Shown: positions 45,953-55,405, counted from the stretch's first letter. The stretch is 64,000 nt of DNA from an uncultured Spirochaetales bacterium (GCA_934276485.1 CAKQTE010000040.1:1-64000), one strand, 5' to 3'. The notes: a model not told the origin generated them from the letters alone. Program-made: numbers and translations.

Positions 45953-46018
45953 TAGCTTATATCTTCATTGAATATAAAAACCAAAACTTTTATCATTCTA
46001 GTAGAGAGGAGGCGTGTC

Positions 46019-47035
46019 ATGCGTATACTTGTCACTGGTGGTGCTGGATATATTGGTACCCATACAGTTGTAGAATTGTTTGCAAAGAACATCGATGTTG
46101 TCGTCATGGATAATCTTGGAAACTCAAATCCAGAAGCTCTTAAGAGAGTTGAACAGATTACTGGAAAGAAAGTTGAATTTGTTGAAGGCGACGTAAGAGA
46201 TAAAGCTCTTCTTGATAAAGTCTTCGAGACATACAAGATCGATGGTGTTATTCACTTTGCAGGAAAGAAAGCTGTTGGAGAGTCTGTTGCTAAGCCTATT
46301 GAGTACTATGACAACAACCTAATCTCAACATTGAAGCTTGTTGAATCAATGAGAGAACATGGTGTTAAGAATCTAATATTCTCATCATCTGCTACTGTAT
46401 ATTCAGCAGATAACGAAGTACCTCTACGTGAGAGCTGCAAGACTGGTTATTGTTCAAATCCATATGGTTGGACTAAGTATATGGGAGAGATCATCCTTTC
46501 AGATATGGTAAAGGCAGATCCAGAGTGGTCAGTTGTCCTTCTTAGATATTTCAATCCAGTGGGAGCTCACGAAAGTGGTCTTATTGGAGAAGATCCAAAT
46601 GGAATTCCTGCAAACCTTATGCCATTTATCAGCAAGGTCGCTGTTGGAAAGCTAGAGTGCCTAAGTGTATTTGGAAATGATTATGATACACCAGATGGAA
46701 CTGGTGTCAGAGACTACATTCATGTTGTAGATCTTGCTAAGGGCCATGTTGCTGCTGTTGATTATATGCTAAAGCATAAGGGTACAGAAATCATCAACCT
46801 AGGAACAGGAAAAGGCTATAGCGTTCTTGATATGGTTAAGGCTTTCGATCGTGTCAATGGCGTTAAGGTCAACTATAAGATAGCTCCAAGACGTCCAGGA
46901 GATCTTGCAACTGTATACTCTGATCCAAAGAAGGCCAAGGAGGTTCTTGGTTGGGAAGCCACTCATGATCTTGATGACATGTGTCGTGATTCTTGGGCTT
47001 GGCAATCAAAGAATCCAAATGGATATAAAAAATAA
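46019..47035 (+). CDS. galE: UDP-glucose 4-epimerase
   Basis: A 338-residue extended SDR that interconverts UDP-glucose and UDP-galactose. From MRILVTGGAGYIGTHTVVEL (GAGGAGG in front) the NAD loop GGAGYIG is at residues 7-13; SSSATVYS near 125 holds catalytic S/T and NPYGWTKYMGE near 150 the Y-x-x-x-K dyad; RYFNPVGAHESGLIGEDPNGIPANLMPFI is the GalE substrate loop. The longer frame to 45968 has no ribosome site. A strong terminator follows. It supplies UDP-galactose for glycan synthesis or the Leloir path. Confidence 0.95.
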   Translation: MRILVTGGAGYIGTHTVVELFAKNIDVVVMDNLGNSNPEALKRVEQITGKKVEFVEGDVRDKALLDKVFETYKIDGVIHFAGKKAVGESVAKPIEYYDNNLISTLKLVESMREHGVKNLIFSSSATVYSADNEVPLRESCKTGYCSNPYGWTKYMGEIILSDMVKADPEWSVVLLRYFNPVGAHESGLIGEDPNGIPANLMPFISKVAVGKLECLSVFGNDYDTPDGTGVRDYIHVVDLAKGHVAAVDYMLKHKGTEIINLGTGKGYSVLDMVKAFDRVNGVKVNYKIAPRRPGDLATVYSDPKKAKEVLGWEATHDLDDMCRDSWAWQSKNPNGYKK

Positions 47036-47046
47036 GATTTTAGATG

Positions 47047-47080
47047 AGGGATGGGCAATGTAGCTCTTCCCTTTTTCTTT
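47047..47080 (+). terminator. Intrinsic terminator after galE
   Basis: AGGGATGGGC (47047-47056) and GCTCTTCCCT (47063-47072), loop AATGTA, then five T, C, TTT. Confidence 0.8.
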
Positions 47081-47081
47081 A

Positions 47082-47117
47082 TTGCTTCACATTGGTTTTG
47101 CATCTAAAATTCTACCT
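47082..47117 (+). promoter_or_regulatory. Promoter of the cardiolipin synthase gene (leaderless start)
   Basis: TTGCTT (47082-47087), 17 bases, TAAAAT (47105-47110), then seven bases to the ATG at 47118. No ribosome-binding sequence is present. Confidence 0.6.
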
Positions 47118-48653
47118 ATGAAGAATAAATGGTTTCATTCCTTGTTTCGCAGAAGACTTCTCATAGGAATATTGCTCATAGCTCAGCTTTGGGCAATCTA
47201 TTACTACATATCTAGCGATACCAAAGCATCTAGCATCATTAGTTCAATTCTCACAATAGCAAGCTATGGTGCTGTTTTGTCTGTTATTTCAAAACGGGAA
47301 AAGGGGTCCTATAAGCTCTTTTGGTGTTTGATCCTTGTTATATTTCCAGTCTTTGGATGTTTCTTGTATCTCTTTTCCGAGCTTGAGTCCTCTACATGGA
47401 GTACAAATAAGAAGTTTGCAAATACAGAGAAGAAAGGACGAGCAGGAAGAGCCCTTATTGAAGATGATCTGGATAAGGCAAAAGATGCAATTCCTGAATA
47501 CATTACACAATTGCAATACTTGGACACATATGCAGGGTTTCCTGTGTGTGCTGGCACCAAGTGCGAATACCTAACTCCAGGAGAGAAGATGTTCGAAGTG
47601 CTTCTCAAGGAGCTTGAGAAAGCGGAGAAGTATATCTTCATGGAATATTTCATCGTACAAGAAGGCGTGATGTGGAATGCGATTTTGGATATCTTGAAAA
47701 GAAAAGCAGATCAAGGCGTCAAGGTTCGCATCATGTATGACGACTTTGGATGTTTCTTTCTTCTACCAAAAGACTATCAAAAACAACTAAAGGAATATGG
47801 TATTGAGTGTGGTGTATTCAATCCATTCAGACCTTTCCTGACAGTACTGCAGAACAATAGAGACCACAGAAAGATTACATCTATCGATGGAAAGGTTGCT
47901 TTCACAGGTGGTGTGAACCTCGCAGATGAATATATAAATGCATATGAAAAGCATGGTCATTGGAAAGACGCGGGCATAAAGATCGAAGGTAAGGCTGCAT
48001 GGAGCTTGACTGTGATGTTTCTTGAAATGTGGCAGACTTGTAAGCGCATTAACGAAGACTACAGCATTTATTATCCATGGAAAGAAAAGGTTTGTGAGAC
48101 TCCTAGTGATGGTTTTGTAGTTCCTTATGCAGATAGCCCTCTAGATAAAGAGAACGTTGGTGAGCATGTATACCTAAAGGAAATTACGGATGCAAAGCGC
48201 TATGTCTATATAAACACACCATATTTGATAGTCGATGACAGCATGATCTCAGCTCTCACTCTTGCTGCTAAAAGTGGTATAGATGTACGCATTGTCACAC
48301 CTCATGTTTGGGATAAGTTCTTTGTCCATATGACAACGCAATCGTACTACAGGGATTTGATAAAAGGTGGAGTGAAGATATATGAGTACACGAAGGGATT
48401 CATTCACTCAAAGACATTCGTTATAGATGACAGAGTTGCAACTGTCGGAACAACAAACCTGGATTTCAGAAGTCTATATCTGCACTTTGAGTGTGGAGTA
48501 GTCCTTTTTGACAATAAAGCAGTATTGGAAGTGAAGGACGACTACTTAAAGACCCTAGAGGAGTGCCAGGAGATTACTCTAAAGGATTGCCGTTATGGAT
48601 TTTTCAAGCGATTGATTCAGAACGTGATGAGAGTCATCGCGCCTTTGATGTAA
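47118..48653 (+). CDS. cls: Cardiolipin synthase (phospholipase D type)
   Basis: A 511-residue membrane enzyme that condenses phosphatidylglycerol. Two N-terminal helices (residues 12-60) precede two PLD domains with complete HKD motifs: HRKITSIDGKVAFTGGVNLADE near 250 and HSKTFVIDDRVATVGTTNLDFRS near 430. It starts at ATG 47118 without a ribosome site; the promoter hexamers upstream predict initiation at the same point. Alone after galE's terminator. Confidence 0.9.
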   Translation: MKNKWFHSLFRRRLLIGILLIAQLWAIYYYISSDTKASSIISSILTIASYGAVLSVISKREKGSYKLFWCLILVIFPVFGCFLYLFSELESSTWSTNKKFANTEKKGRAGRALIEDDLDKAKDAIPEYITQLQYLDTYAGFPVCAGTKCEYLTPGEKMFEVLLKELEKAEKYIFMEYFIVQEGVMWNAILDILKRKADQGVKVRIMYDDFGCFFLLPKDYQKQLKEYGIECGVFNPFRPFLTVLQNNRDHRKITSIDGKVAFTGGVNLADEYINAYEKHGHWKDAGIKIEGKAAWSLTVMFLEMWQTCKRINEDYSIYYPWKEKVCETPSDGFVVPYADSPLDKENVGEHVYLKEITDAKRYVYINTPYLIVDDSMISALTLAAKSGIDVRIVTPHVWDKFFVHMTTQSYYRDLIKGGVKIYEYTKGFIHSKTFVIDDRVATVGTTNLDFRSLYLHFECGVVLFDNKAVLEVKDDYLKTLEECQEITLKDCRYGFFKRLIQNVMRVIAPLM

Positions 48654-48694
48654 AATCGTCCTTTGTGATAACCTATAGTTAAGAAGGCAATAAA

Positions 48695-49474
48695 ATGGAA
48701 AACCTAGAGAAGATTGCAATGTTAATCGATGCTGATAACACTCAACTGATGAAGCTAGAGGCAGTCTTGAGAGAAATATCTACACGCGGACGTATTGTTG
48801 TTAAGCGTGCATATGGCAATTGGCGCAAGGATATTCTTAAAAATTGGGAGAACGAGTTAAAGCGTCTTGCGATAAAAGCAGAGCAGCAATTCGATTATGT
48901 CAGTGGAAAGAATGCTACAGATATGGCACTTGTGATAGATGCTATCAATATGCTCTACAAAGGCATATATGATGCATTTGTTATTGTCGCTAGCGATAGT
49001 GATTACACACCACTAGCAATTAACCTCCACGAGTCTGGAGTGTACGTAATAGGTGTTGGAGAGAAGAAGACACCGGAAGCGTTCCGTAATAGCTGTGACG
49101 AATTCATATTTTTGGAAAACCTAGAGGAAGTTGAAGACGAAAAGAAGAAAAAGACCAAGACTCCTTCCAAAAAGGAATTAAAGACAGATTTTGCATACGA
49201 AGAAGCATCAGCTAATAGTGATGACGATGACGATATGCTAGAGGTGCATAACCTACTTAGAATCGCTTGGGAAAGATTCCAGGATGACAATGGCTTTGTA
49301 GATATGGCAACTGTAGGACAGTACATAAAGAGGGCAAAGCCTGATTTCGATCCAAAGAACTATGGTTATGTGAAGCTATCACAACTTATAGAGGCATATC
49401 CATATAGGTATGAGGTCAGTAAACAAAAGGTAAATCATGGCTCATTGATCTACTATGCATATCGATGTATTTGA
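48695..49474 (+). CDS. NYN-domain RNase with C-terminal LOTUS/OST-HTH domain
   Basis: A 259-residue protein. Residues 5-145 are a NYN (PIN-like) nuclease domain: AMLIDADNTQ with D12 and D14, SGKNATDMALVIDA with catalytic D near 77 and VIVASDSDYTPLA with D near 102. After an acidic linker (SDDDDD) residues 185-259 form an OST-HTH/LOTUS domain (VDMATVGQYIKRAKPDFDPKNYGYVKLSQLIEAYP). Such proteins are thought to bind and cut structured RNA; its target is not known. AGAAGG lies eight bases before the ATG. The following gap encodes a candidate RNA. Confidence 0.85.
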   Translation: MENLEKIAMLIDADNTQLMKLEAVLREISTRGRIVVKRAYGNWRKDILKNWENELKRLAIKAEQQFDYVSGKNATDMALVIDAINMLYKGIYDAFVIVASDSDYTPLAINLHESGVYVIGVGEKKTPEAFRNSCDEFIFLENLEEVEDEKKKKTKTPSKKELKTDFAYEEASANSDDDDDMLEVHNLLRIAWERFQDDNGFVDMATVGQYIKRAKPDFDPKNYGYVKLSQLIEAYPYRYEVSKQKVNHGSLIYYAYRCI

Positions 49475-49484
49475 AAATCAAAAA

Positions 49485-49602
49485 TTGACAGCTGAAAAAA
49501 GCAGGTGTAAATTGTAGTAGTTGATGGTCCCTTTCACAGGACCTCCATAAGGTGTTAATGCAACAAACTACCGTGAGTCTCGCGGCAAGTGTTGCTTTTT
49601 TT
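49485..49602 (+). ncRNA. Candidate small non-coding RNA with promoter and terminator
   Basis: A self-contained transcription unit: TTGACA (49485-49490), 17 bases, TAAATT (49508-49513) with TG before it, then about 85 bases ending in an intrinsic terminator, GCAACA (49560-49565) / TGTTGC (49590-49595) enclosing CCGTGA/TCGCGG, followed by seven T. A second hairpin GGTCC (49526-49530) / GGACC (49539-49543) lies at the 5' end. No reading frame longer than eight codons and no match to a class I recognise. Confidence 0.6.
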
Positions 49603-50084
49603 ATGCCGTTTTCGAAAATATAAAAGCACTCAGAATGGAGTGCTAAAGGAGAAGAGTCGATTAAGACTGCGAATAAGACTAAATGATAAGGCGGTAGTGC
49701 AAGAATTTTTCAAAGGAGGTTAGTTTTCTTTTGAACTCAAAGCCTTATCATCTGCATCTACTTAAGAAACAAATGAAAACAATAAAGGTTACAAGAAAGC
49801 AAAAGCTACCGAGGAATTAGGGGGAATGGAATGATAAATCTATGTTATCCCTCGGTAGCTTTGTGCTTCTACTATATAAATCGAAAGATAGTAGATAAAT
49901 TGCTTAAAAATTTTAATCAGAAAATAAATAGAACCGAATTCGGATTGAAAATAATTGCTTTATATTTATGAATTGTGGATTTTGTGTGAGAAAACGGCTT
50001 TTATGAGCTTTTCAGGAGTTATTGGTTTTTCTATTTGGATTAATCGATGTATATTTATAGATATAAGAAGTGGAGATTTAAGCT
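49603..50084 (+). repeat. Hairpin-rich intergenic region with possible 29-residue reading frame
   Basis: The rest of the 610-base gap holds AGCACTC/GAGTGCT (49625-49644), ATGATAAGGC (49683-49692) with GCCTTATCAT (49742-49751), AAAGCTACCGAGG (49802-49814) with CCTCGGTAGCTTT (49850-49862), CTACTAT/ATAGTAG (49869-49894) and the palindrome CCGAATTCGG (49934-49943). AAAGGAGG at 49712 is followed by a TTG (49731) that opens 29 basic codons to 49820. It could be a second RNA, a leader or a mobile remnant; nothing is proven, and no sizable gene is present. Confidence 0.5.
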
Positions 50085-50654
50085 GTGTCGCAAATAACCA
50101 AGAAAGCTTTGGCAGGTGCTTTTAGAGAGCTTTTGGAAGAAAAGCCAATTTCAAAGATTACGATTTCAGATATCACAGATAGAGCTGGTGTTAATCGTCA
50201 TACATTCTATTATCATTTCAAGGATATCAACGATATGATTGCGTGGACATTTTCCACGAAGATCAAAGAGCTTCTCGATGAGCATATTTGTTATGATAAT
50301 TGGCAGAATGCGTTTGGTGTTCTTCTTGATTACTGCTCACAGCGAAGAAAGTTCATTCTTGCTGTATATCATTCCGACTCAAAGGAACATGTATTAAGGC
50401 TTTTCAATGAATGGGTATATACACTTTTGAGAAGAGTATTGGAAGAGCAAAGCATTGGAATGCATGTCTATGATTCCGATAAGGACTATATTGCACGATT
50501 TTATCAATTTGGATTTGTTGGAATGCTTATCTCTTGGCTGGACACTGGAATGATGGAAGATCCTGAAGTGCTGATTAAACAGCTTGCAATCCTTGCGCGC
50601 GGTGACCTCAAAGATACATTAATTAGATTCGAAGAAGAAACAATGAGGAAATAG
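50085..50654 (+). CDS. TetR-family regulator (DhaS-like, GTG start)
   Basis: A 189-residue TetR protein: helix-turn-helix SKITISDITDRAGVNRHTFYYHFKDINDMIAW at residues 23-54, C-terminal all-helical domain of the TetR_C_8/DhaS type. GTG at 50085 follows GGAG by ten bases. It lies 125 bases before an oleate hydratase on the same strand, so it probably senses fatty acids or membrane stress and controls that gene. Confidence 0.85.
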   Translation: MSQITKKALAGAFRELLEEKPISKITISDITDRAGVNRHTFYYHFKDINDMIAWTFSTKIKELLDEHICYDNWQNAFGVLLDYCSQRRKFILAVYHSDSKEHVLRLFNEWVYTLLRRVLEEQSIGMHVYDSDKDYIARFYQFGFVGMLISWLDTGMMEDPEVLIKQLAILARGDLKDTLIRFEEETMRK

Positions 50655-50778
50655 ACAACATTAGGAGTTTGTAGTCTTTTTTGCATATTGGAAAACTGTG
50701 TGTAAAAAGCCAACATGGCTATTTTGGTGTTCATTTAATCTGAAGATATATATCTGTACCCTTAGGTAAGAGGTACAG

Positions 50779-52527
50779 ATGTATTACAGTTCAGGAAATT
50801 ATGAGAGTCTATCGCATCCAGAAAAAGCGAAGAATATAGACTCCAAATCAGCATATATAATAGGTACAGGGCTTGCAGGTCTTTCTGCAGCTGCTTTCTT
50901 GATCCGCGACTGTGGCATGAAAGGAGAAAGAATCCACATGTTAGAGGAAGAACCTCTTGCTGGAGGTATATCTCCGGATTTAGAGGATTCGCAAGGTTTT
51001 GTGATCAGAAGCTCCAGTGTTATGGAAGAACACTTCGAGTGTTTGTGGGATTTGTTTTCCACGATTCCCTCTTCTGAAAACAATGGCTTATCTGTACTAG
51101 ATGAGTTCAAGCTCATAAATGAAAAAGATCCAAATCAAGCATCTATAAGAACAACTACAGATAGATGCAAGAATGTTTATAGCAATGAGAAATACAATCT
51201 ATCCAATGAAGCATTGCATAGCCTTATTAAGCTAATTCTTGCAAAAGATGAAGAGCTTGCTGATAAGCGTGTCAGCGATGTACTGGATGAAAGCTTCTTT
51301 TCATCAAATCTGTGGTTGTATTTCCAGACGCTTTTTGCATTCTCTACATGGCATTCAGCTTTGGAGATGAAGAGATTTTTATTGCGTTTTGCGCATCAAG
51401 CAGAAGGCTTTTCCAATCTCTCTAGCTTGAAATATGCAAAATACAATCAATATGAGTCCTTCATTCTTCCTCTTGTCAAATACCTTACGGAAAATGGAGT
51501 AGATTTTGTTTATAACACAAGAGTCTCGGACGTTAAATTCGAAATTGAGAATAATAAGATGATTGCTAAAAGCATCGCACTAGAGCGCGATGAAACAGAA
51601 GATTGGATAGGTCTTACAGAAGATGATTTACTACTTATAACAAATGGCTCTGCAACAATGTGTGCATCTCTTGGCGCACAAGATAAAGCTGCAGCAAGAT
51701 CTGATCGTCCTAAGAAAACCCTATGGATGAGAATATGTGATGAGTATGGTAAGTTTGGATCTCCTGCAAAGTTTTTCTCTTGCGTGGAGAAAACTCGCTG
51801 GGAAGCTGCAACTATAACAACTCTTGATGAAAAGATTCCACAGATTCTAGAGAGCGTTCTTAAGCGAGATCCTTTTTCTGGAAAGCTAGTTACCGGTGGC
51901 CTTGTTACAATAAAGGACAGCTCTTGGCTCTTGAGCTTTGCATTCAACAGACAGCCTTATTCCAAAATACAAGCTAGAAATGAGCTTGTTGGTTGGATCT
52001 ATGGCTTGAATCTAGATAAAGAAGGCGATTTCATACATAAGAGAATGTACGATTGCACAGGAACGGAAATCTGTGCTGAGTGGCTCTACCATATGGGTGT
52101 GGATGAGTCTGATATCATGAGTATGGCTAGAGAGAGTGCTAATACAATTCCTATCATGCTTCCATATATCACTTCTTCATTGATGCCTAGGACTTCTTCT
52201 GATAGGCCTAGAGTAGTTCCTGAGAAAGCGAAGAACTTTGCATTCATAGGACAATTTGCAGAAACAGATAGAGATGTGGCATTCACACCAGAGTATTCTG
52301 TCAGAACAGCTATGGAAGCTGTATATACTCTTCTCTCTATTGATAAAGGAGTGCCGGAAGTGTGGAGCAGCGCATATGACATCAGATCTGTTCTTGCTGC
52401 TATAAAAATGCTTTTGGATGGAAGAAAACTTGTAGACTTACATCTTCCATTTATTGATACATGTGTCATTGAAAAAACAAAGGGAACAGTAATCTACGAT
52501 ATGCTTGAATCTTATAACCTTATCTAA
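50779..52527 (+). CDS. ohyA: Oleate hydratase (MCRA family)
   Basis: A 582-residue FAD enzyme that adds water to the double bond of oleic or linoleic acid. IIGTGLAGLSAAAFLIRDCGMKGERIHMLEEE near residues 27-58 is the Rossmann FAD site; GGISPDLEDSQGFVIRSSSVMEEHFECLWDLFSTIPS, QTLFAFSTWHSALEMKRFLLRF and WLYHMGVDESDI are family blocks. AAGAGG precedes the ATG. It is a detoxification enzyme of gut bacteria that meet free unsaturated fatty acids, consistent with an intestinal host. Full length. Confidence 0.95.
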   Translation: MYYSSGNYESLSHPEKAKNIDSKSAYIIGTGLAGLSAAAFLIRDCGMKGERIHMLEEEPLAGGISPDLEDSQGFVIRSSSVMEEHFECLWDLFSTIPSSENNGLSVLDEFKLINEKDPNQASIRTTTDRCKNVYSNEKYNLSNEALHSLIKLILAKDEELADKRVSDVLDESFFSSNLWLYFQTLFAFSTWHSALEMKRFLLRFAHQAEGFSNLSSLKYAKYNQYESFILPLVKYLTENGVDFVYNTRVSDVKFEIENNKMIAKSIALERDETEDWIGLTEDDLLLITNGSATMCASLGAQDKAAARSDRPKKTLWMRICDEYGKFGSPAKFFSCVEKTRWEAATITTLDEKIPQILESVLKRDPFSGKLVTGGLVTIKDSSWLLSFAFNRQPYSKIQARNELVGWIYGLNLDKEGDFIHKRMYDCTGTEICAEWLYHMGVDESDIMSMARESANTIPIMLPYITSSLMPRTSSDRPRVVPEKAKNFAFIGQFAETDRDVAFTPEYSVRTAMEAVYTLLSIDKGVPEVWSSAYDIRSVLAAIKMLLDGRKLVDLHLPFIDTCVIEKTKGTVIYDMLESYNLI

Positions 52528-52558
52528 GGTCAAAGAAACTCCCCTTATTTAGTGTTTT

Positions 52559-52588
52559 GGGTAGAGGGCTGGAAACAGCTCTCTACCC
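52559..52588. terminator. Strong hairpin between convergent oleate hydratase and MATE genes
   Basis: GGGTAGAGGGCTG (52559-52571), GAAA tetraloop, CAGCTCTCTACCC (52576-52588): 13 pairs with one G-U. No U tract on either side. Confidence 0.6.
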
Positions 52589-52594
52589 ATTAGT

Positions 52595-53950
52595 CTACTC
52601 TGAAACTTTCTTGAGGTTCTTGATTTTATTGTTGTATATACGAAGAAAGAAGAATCCAGATATCAAGATACTTGCAATCTCTGCAAGCAAGAATGAATAC
52701 CATACAGCATTAAGTCCAAATAGCTTTCCAAGAATCCAAGCAGAAGGAATAAGGACAATAAGCTGTCTTGAAATTGAGACTATCAAAGACACGTATCCGG
52801 CTCCTGTTGCTTGATAGATAGCCATTAGAATGATGGATACTCCTGCAATTATAAAGTGATATGAGATGATCCTTAGGGCAGGAATCCCAATCTCCAGCAT
52901 ATGCTCTGATGCCGAAAATAGAGCAAGAAGCTTATCTGGGATAAATTGGAATAGAATGAATCCAAATGCCATTATAGCTATTGCAATTAGAACACCATCT
53001 CTCAATGTCTCATTGATTCTATGCTTGTCTCCTGCGCCAAAGTTATATGCAATGATAGCAACAAGTCCTGCATTCAGGCCAAAGATTGGCATGAATACAA
53101 AGCTTTGGAGCTTGAAGTAAACGCCAAAGATTGAAACTGCAGTTGCTGAAAATCCAATTAGAATCGAATTCATCAAGGAAACCATTATTGTTCCAATTGC
53201 CTGTGAGATAACAGCAGGGCATCCTACTTCGTAGATACCTTTGATGATATGCTTTCTTGGTCTGATCTCTCTGATCTTTATCTTGATAAAGTGGTTTCTC
53301 TTAACAAAGTAGAGAGCTAGGAACATGCTTATGAATTGGCTGATTACAGTTGCAATTGCAGCACCATTTACACCAAGGCCAAAGACAAAGATGAATATTG
53401 GATCAAGGATGATATTTGCAACAGCTCCTGTCATCTGAATAAGCATTGGATGCATCGAATCTCCTGTTGATTGCATGATGCGTTCACATGTGATGTCGAT
53501 AAAGCATCCTAGTGACAGAATAATTACAATACGTGCATATCCGAGAGATAGTTTCAATAGCTCTGGGTCTGTTGTATATAGTGATAAAAATGGCTTTGTA
53601 AGGAATATGCCGATAAAAGCAAATACAAGCCAGGTTACAACAGCAAGGAAAATACCATTTCCAGCTGTCTCTTCTGCACTTTTATGGTCTCCTGCACCAA
53701 GTTTACGGCCTAGGTATGAATTCAGTCCAACAGCTGTTCCTACAGCGAATGCGATGATCAAATTCTGAAGAGGGAATGCAAGAGAGACTGCAGTTAGAGC
53801 TGTTTCTGATACTTTTGCGACAAACATTGAGTCAACAATGTTATATAGAGCTTGTACAAGCATTGATATCATCAAAGGAAGTGATATCTTCATAATTAAT
53901 TCTGGTATCGGAAGATAACCCAAGATATTTTTATTTGAATTGTTTTGCAT
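52595..53950 (-). CDS. MATE family efflux transporter
   Basis: A 451-residue MATE transporter starting MQNNSNKNILGYLPIPELIMKISLPLMISMLVQALYNIVDSMFVAKV, with the first-helix ALYNIVDSMFVAK motif and second-half FVFMPIFGLNAGLVAIIAYNFGAGD. About 12 helices. No Shine-Dalgarno sequence is visible before the ATG, but the promoter spacing is not as clean as in the other leaderless cases. Third MATE gene of the window, convergent with the oleate hydratase. Confidence 0.92.
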   Translation of the reverse strand: MQNNSNKNILGYLPIPELIMKISLPLMISMLVQALYNIVDSMFVAKVSETALTAVSLAFPLQNLIIAFAVGTAVGLNSYLGRKLGAGDHKSAEETAGNGIFLAVVTWLVFAFIGIFLTKPFLSLYTTDPELLKLSLGYARIVIILSLGCFIDITCERIMQSTGDSMHPMLIQMTGAVANIILDPIFIFVFGLGVNGAAIATVISQFISMFLALYFVKRNHFIKIKIREIRPRKHIIKGIYEVGCPAVISQAIGTIMVSLMNSILIGFSATAVSIFGVYFKLQSFVFMPIFGLNAGLVAIIAYNFGAGDKHRINETLRDGVLIAIAIMAFGFILFQFIPDKLLALFSASEHMLEIGIPALRIISYHFIIAGVSIILMAIYQATGAGYVSLIVSISRQLIVLIPSAWILGKLFGLNAVWYSFLLAEIASILISGFFFLRIYNNKIKNLKKVSE

Positions 53951-54074
53951 AGCACAATATCATTAACTAAAAAGGAATTAAATTGCAAGTATTATCAGCG
54001 GGAACCATTTTCATAATAGCGACTATTGAACGCAGGTGCCTTAATTCTATAGAATTAGAGCGTTGGAGATAATT

Positions 54075-55376
54075 ATGATTGTTTGCAAATTCGGTGGTAG
54101 CAGTGTTGCTGATGCCAATCAGATTAAAAAAGTAAAAGCCATTCTTGAAAGTAATGAGGAGAGATGTATTGCAGTTGTTTCTGCTCCTGGTAAGCGCAAT
54201 AAGGACGATGAGAAAATCACGGATCTTCTTTACCAGTGCAATGCAGAGGTTCAAAAGGGACTAAGCTGTAGGGATACTTTCAAGAAGATTCATAATAGAT
54301 ATATGGAGATCGCAAATGAGCTCAAACTTGACACTACATTCTTGTCTGAAGAGCTCGATAGCGTTAGACGCCTTATTGATGCAGGTCGTGGTGCTGATTA
54401 TGCAGCATCTCGTGGAGAGTATCTATCTGCATATCTTATTAGCCAATATCTTGGATGGGAGTTTGTTGATTCCTATGATTGCATTGTAATAAATTCAGAT
54501 AACACAACTAATGCCATTAGCTATGATAATCTTTCCTCTCGCCTCAATAGTGGCAAGAAATATGTTATTCCAGGCTTTTATGGAAAGACAGAAAGAGGGG
54601 AGCTGAAGACATTCTCAAGAGGTGGTTCTGATATCACAGGAGCTATTGTTGCTAGAGCTGTGAATGCTAGCCTATATGAGAACTGGACAGATGTATCTGG
54701 TGTATTCTCTGCTAATCCTGTAAAGATCAAGGATGCAAAGGTAATCGACAGCCTTTCATATCAGGAGGTAAGAGAGCTTGCTGAAGTAGGAGCTTCGGTA
54801 TTCCATGAAGAAGCAATCGCACCTGTGGTTGAAAAGAACATTCCAATTTGCGTCAAAAACACAAATAAGCCAGAAGATCCAGGTACATTGATCTCAAATG
54901 AATTCACAGGAAGTGGTGTAAAGGGTATCTCTGTTAAGGGTGGGCTTTCGATGATCAAGCTCAGAAAGCTTATGCTATTCAAGAAGAGTGGAATGAGACA
55001 TGCTCTTTTGACAATGCTTCACATCTTTGGCATTCGTCCTTGCTATAGCTTGTTTGGAATCGATTCAATCATTTGGTTCTTTGACTCTGCGATGGCTTCA
55101 GACTCTGTATGCTCTTCAATGTGTGAAAGAATCAAGATGGAGTATTCCTTGGATTCTTCTTCAGTAACAAGAGGTTATGCAATGCTAGGTCTTGTTGGTC
55201 CTGATATGGATACTTCCACAGACTATATCGATGCACTCATTGCACTTAAGAATGCTGGTATTGAGGTTGTAACTGTAAACTATGGTGCAAGTAATACTAC
55301 TTGTCTAATTGGAATCAAGGAAGAAGATAAGGATAATGCATTGAAAGTTTGCTACGATGCACTATTCAGACGCTAA
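54075..55376 (+). CDS. Aspartate kinase
   Basis: A 433-residue aspartokinase, the first step to lysine, methionine and threonine. MIVCKFGGSSVADANQIKKV begins with catalytic K5 and the KFGGSS loop; the AGRGADYAASRGEYLSAYLISQYLG block near 105-130 and SRGGSDITGAIVARAVNASLYENWTDVSG near 180-208 form the ATP/aspartate site; two ACT domains fill residues 290-433 for allosteric control. GGAG precedes ATG 54075 by six bases, so the TTG at 54063 is not the start. Terminator follows. Confidence 0.93.
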   Translation: MIVCKFGGSSVADANQIKKVKAILESNEERCIAVVSAPGKRNKDDEKITDLLYQCNAEVQKGLSCRDTFKKIHNRYMEIANELKLDTTFLSEELDSVRRLIDAGRGADYAASRGEYLSAYLISQYLGWEFVDSYDCIVINSDNTTNAISYDNLSSRLNSGKKYVIPGFYGKTERGELKTFSRGGSDITGAIVARAVNASLYENWTDVSGVFSANPVKIKDAKVIDSLSYQEVRELAEVGASVFHEEAIAPVVEKNIPICVKNTNKPEDPGTLISNEFTGSGVKGISVKGGLSMIKLRKLMLFKKSGMRHALLTMLHIFGIRPCYSLFGIDSIIWFFDSAMASDSVCSSMCERIKMEYSLDSSSVTRGYAMLGLVGPDMDTSTDYIDALIALKNAGIEVVTVNYGASNTTCLIGIKEEDKDNALKVCYDALFRR

Positions 55377-55405
55377 TTAAGGCATGATTATTTATTCTTC
55401 ATGAC

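Noticed and set aside
49731..49820. 29-residue basic peptide gene
   Set aside because: A TTG start 11 bases from AAAGGAGG is possible, but length and composition alone are not enough; left inside the hairpin-region entry.
49934..49943. Palindrome CCGAATTCGG as an operator
   Set aside because: A ten-base palindrome with an EcoRI core is easily found by chance and has no promoter beside it.
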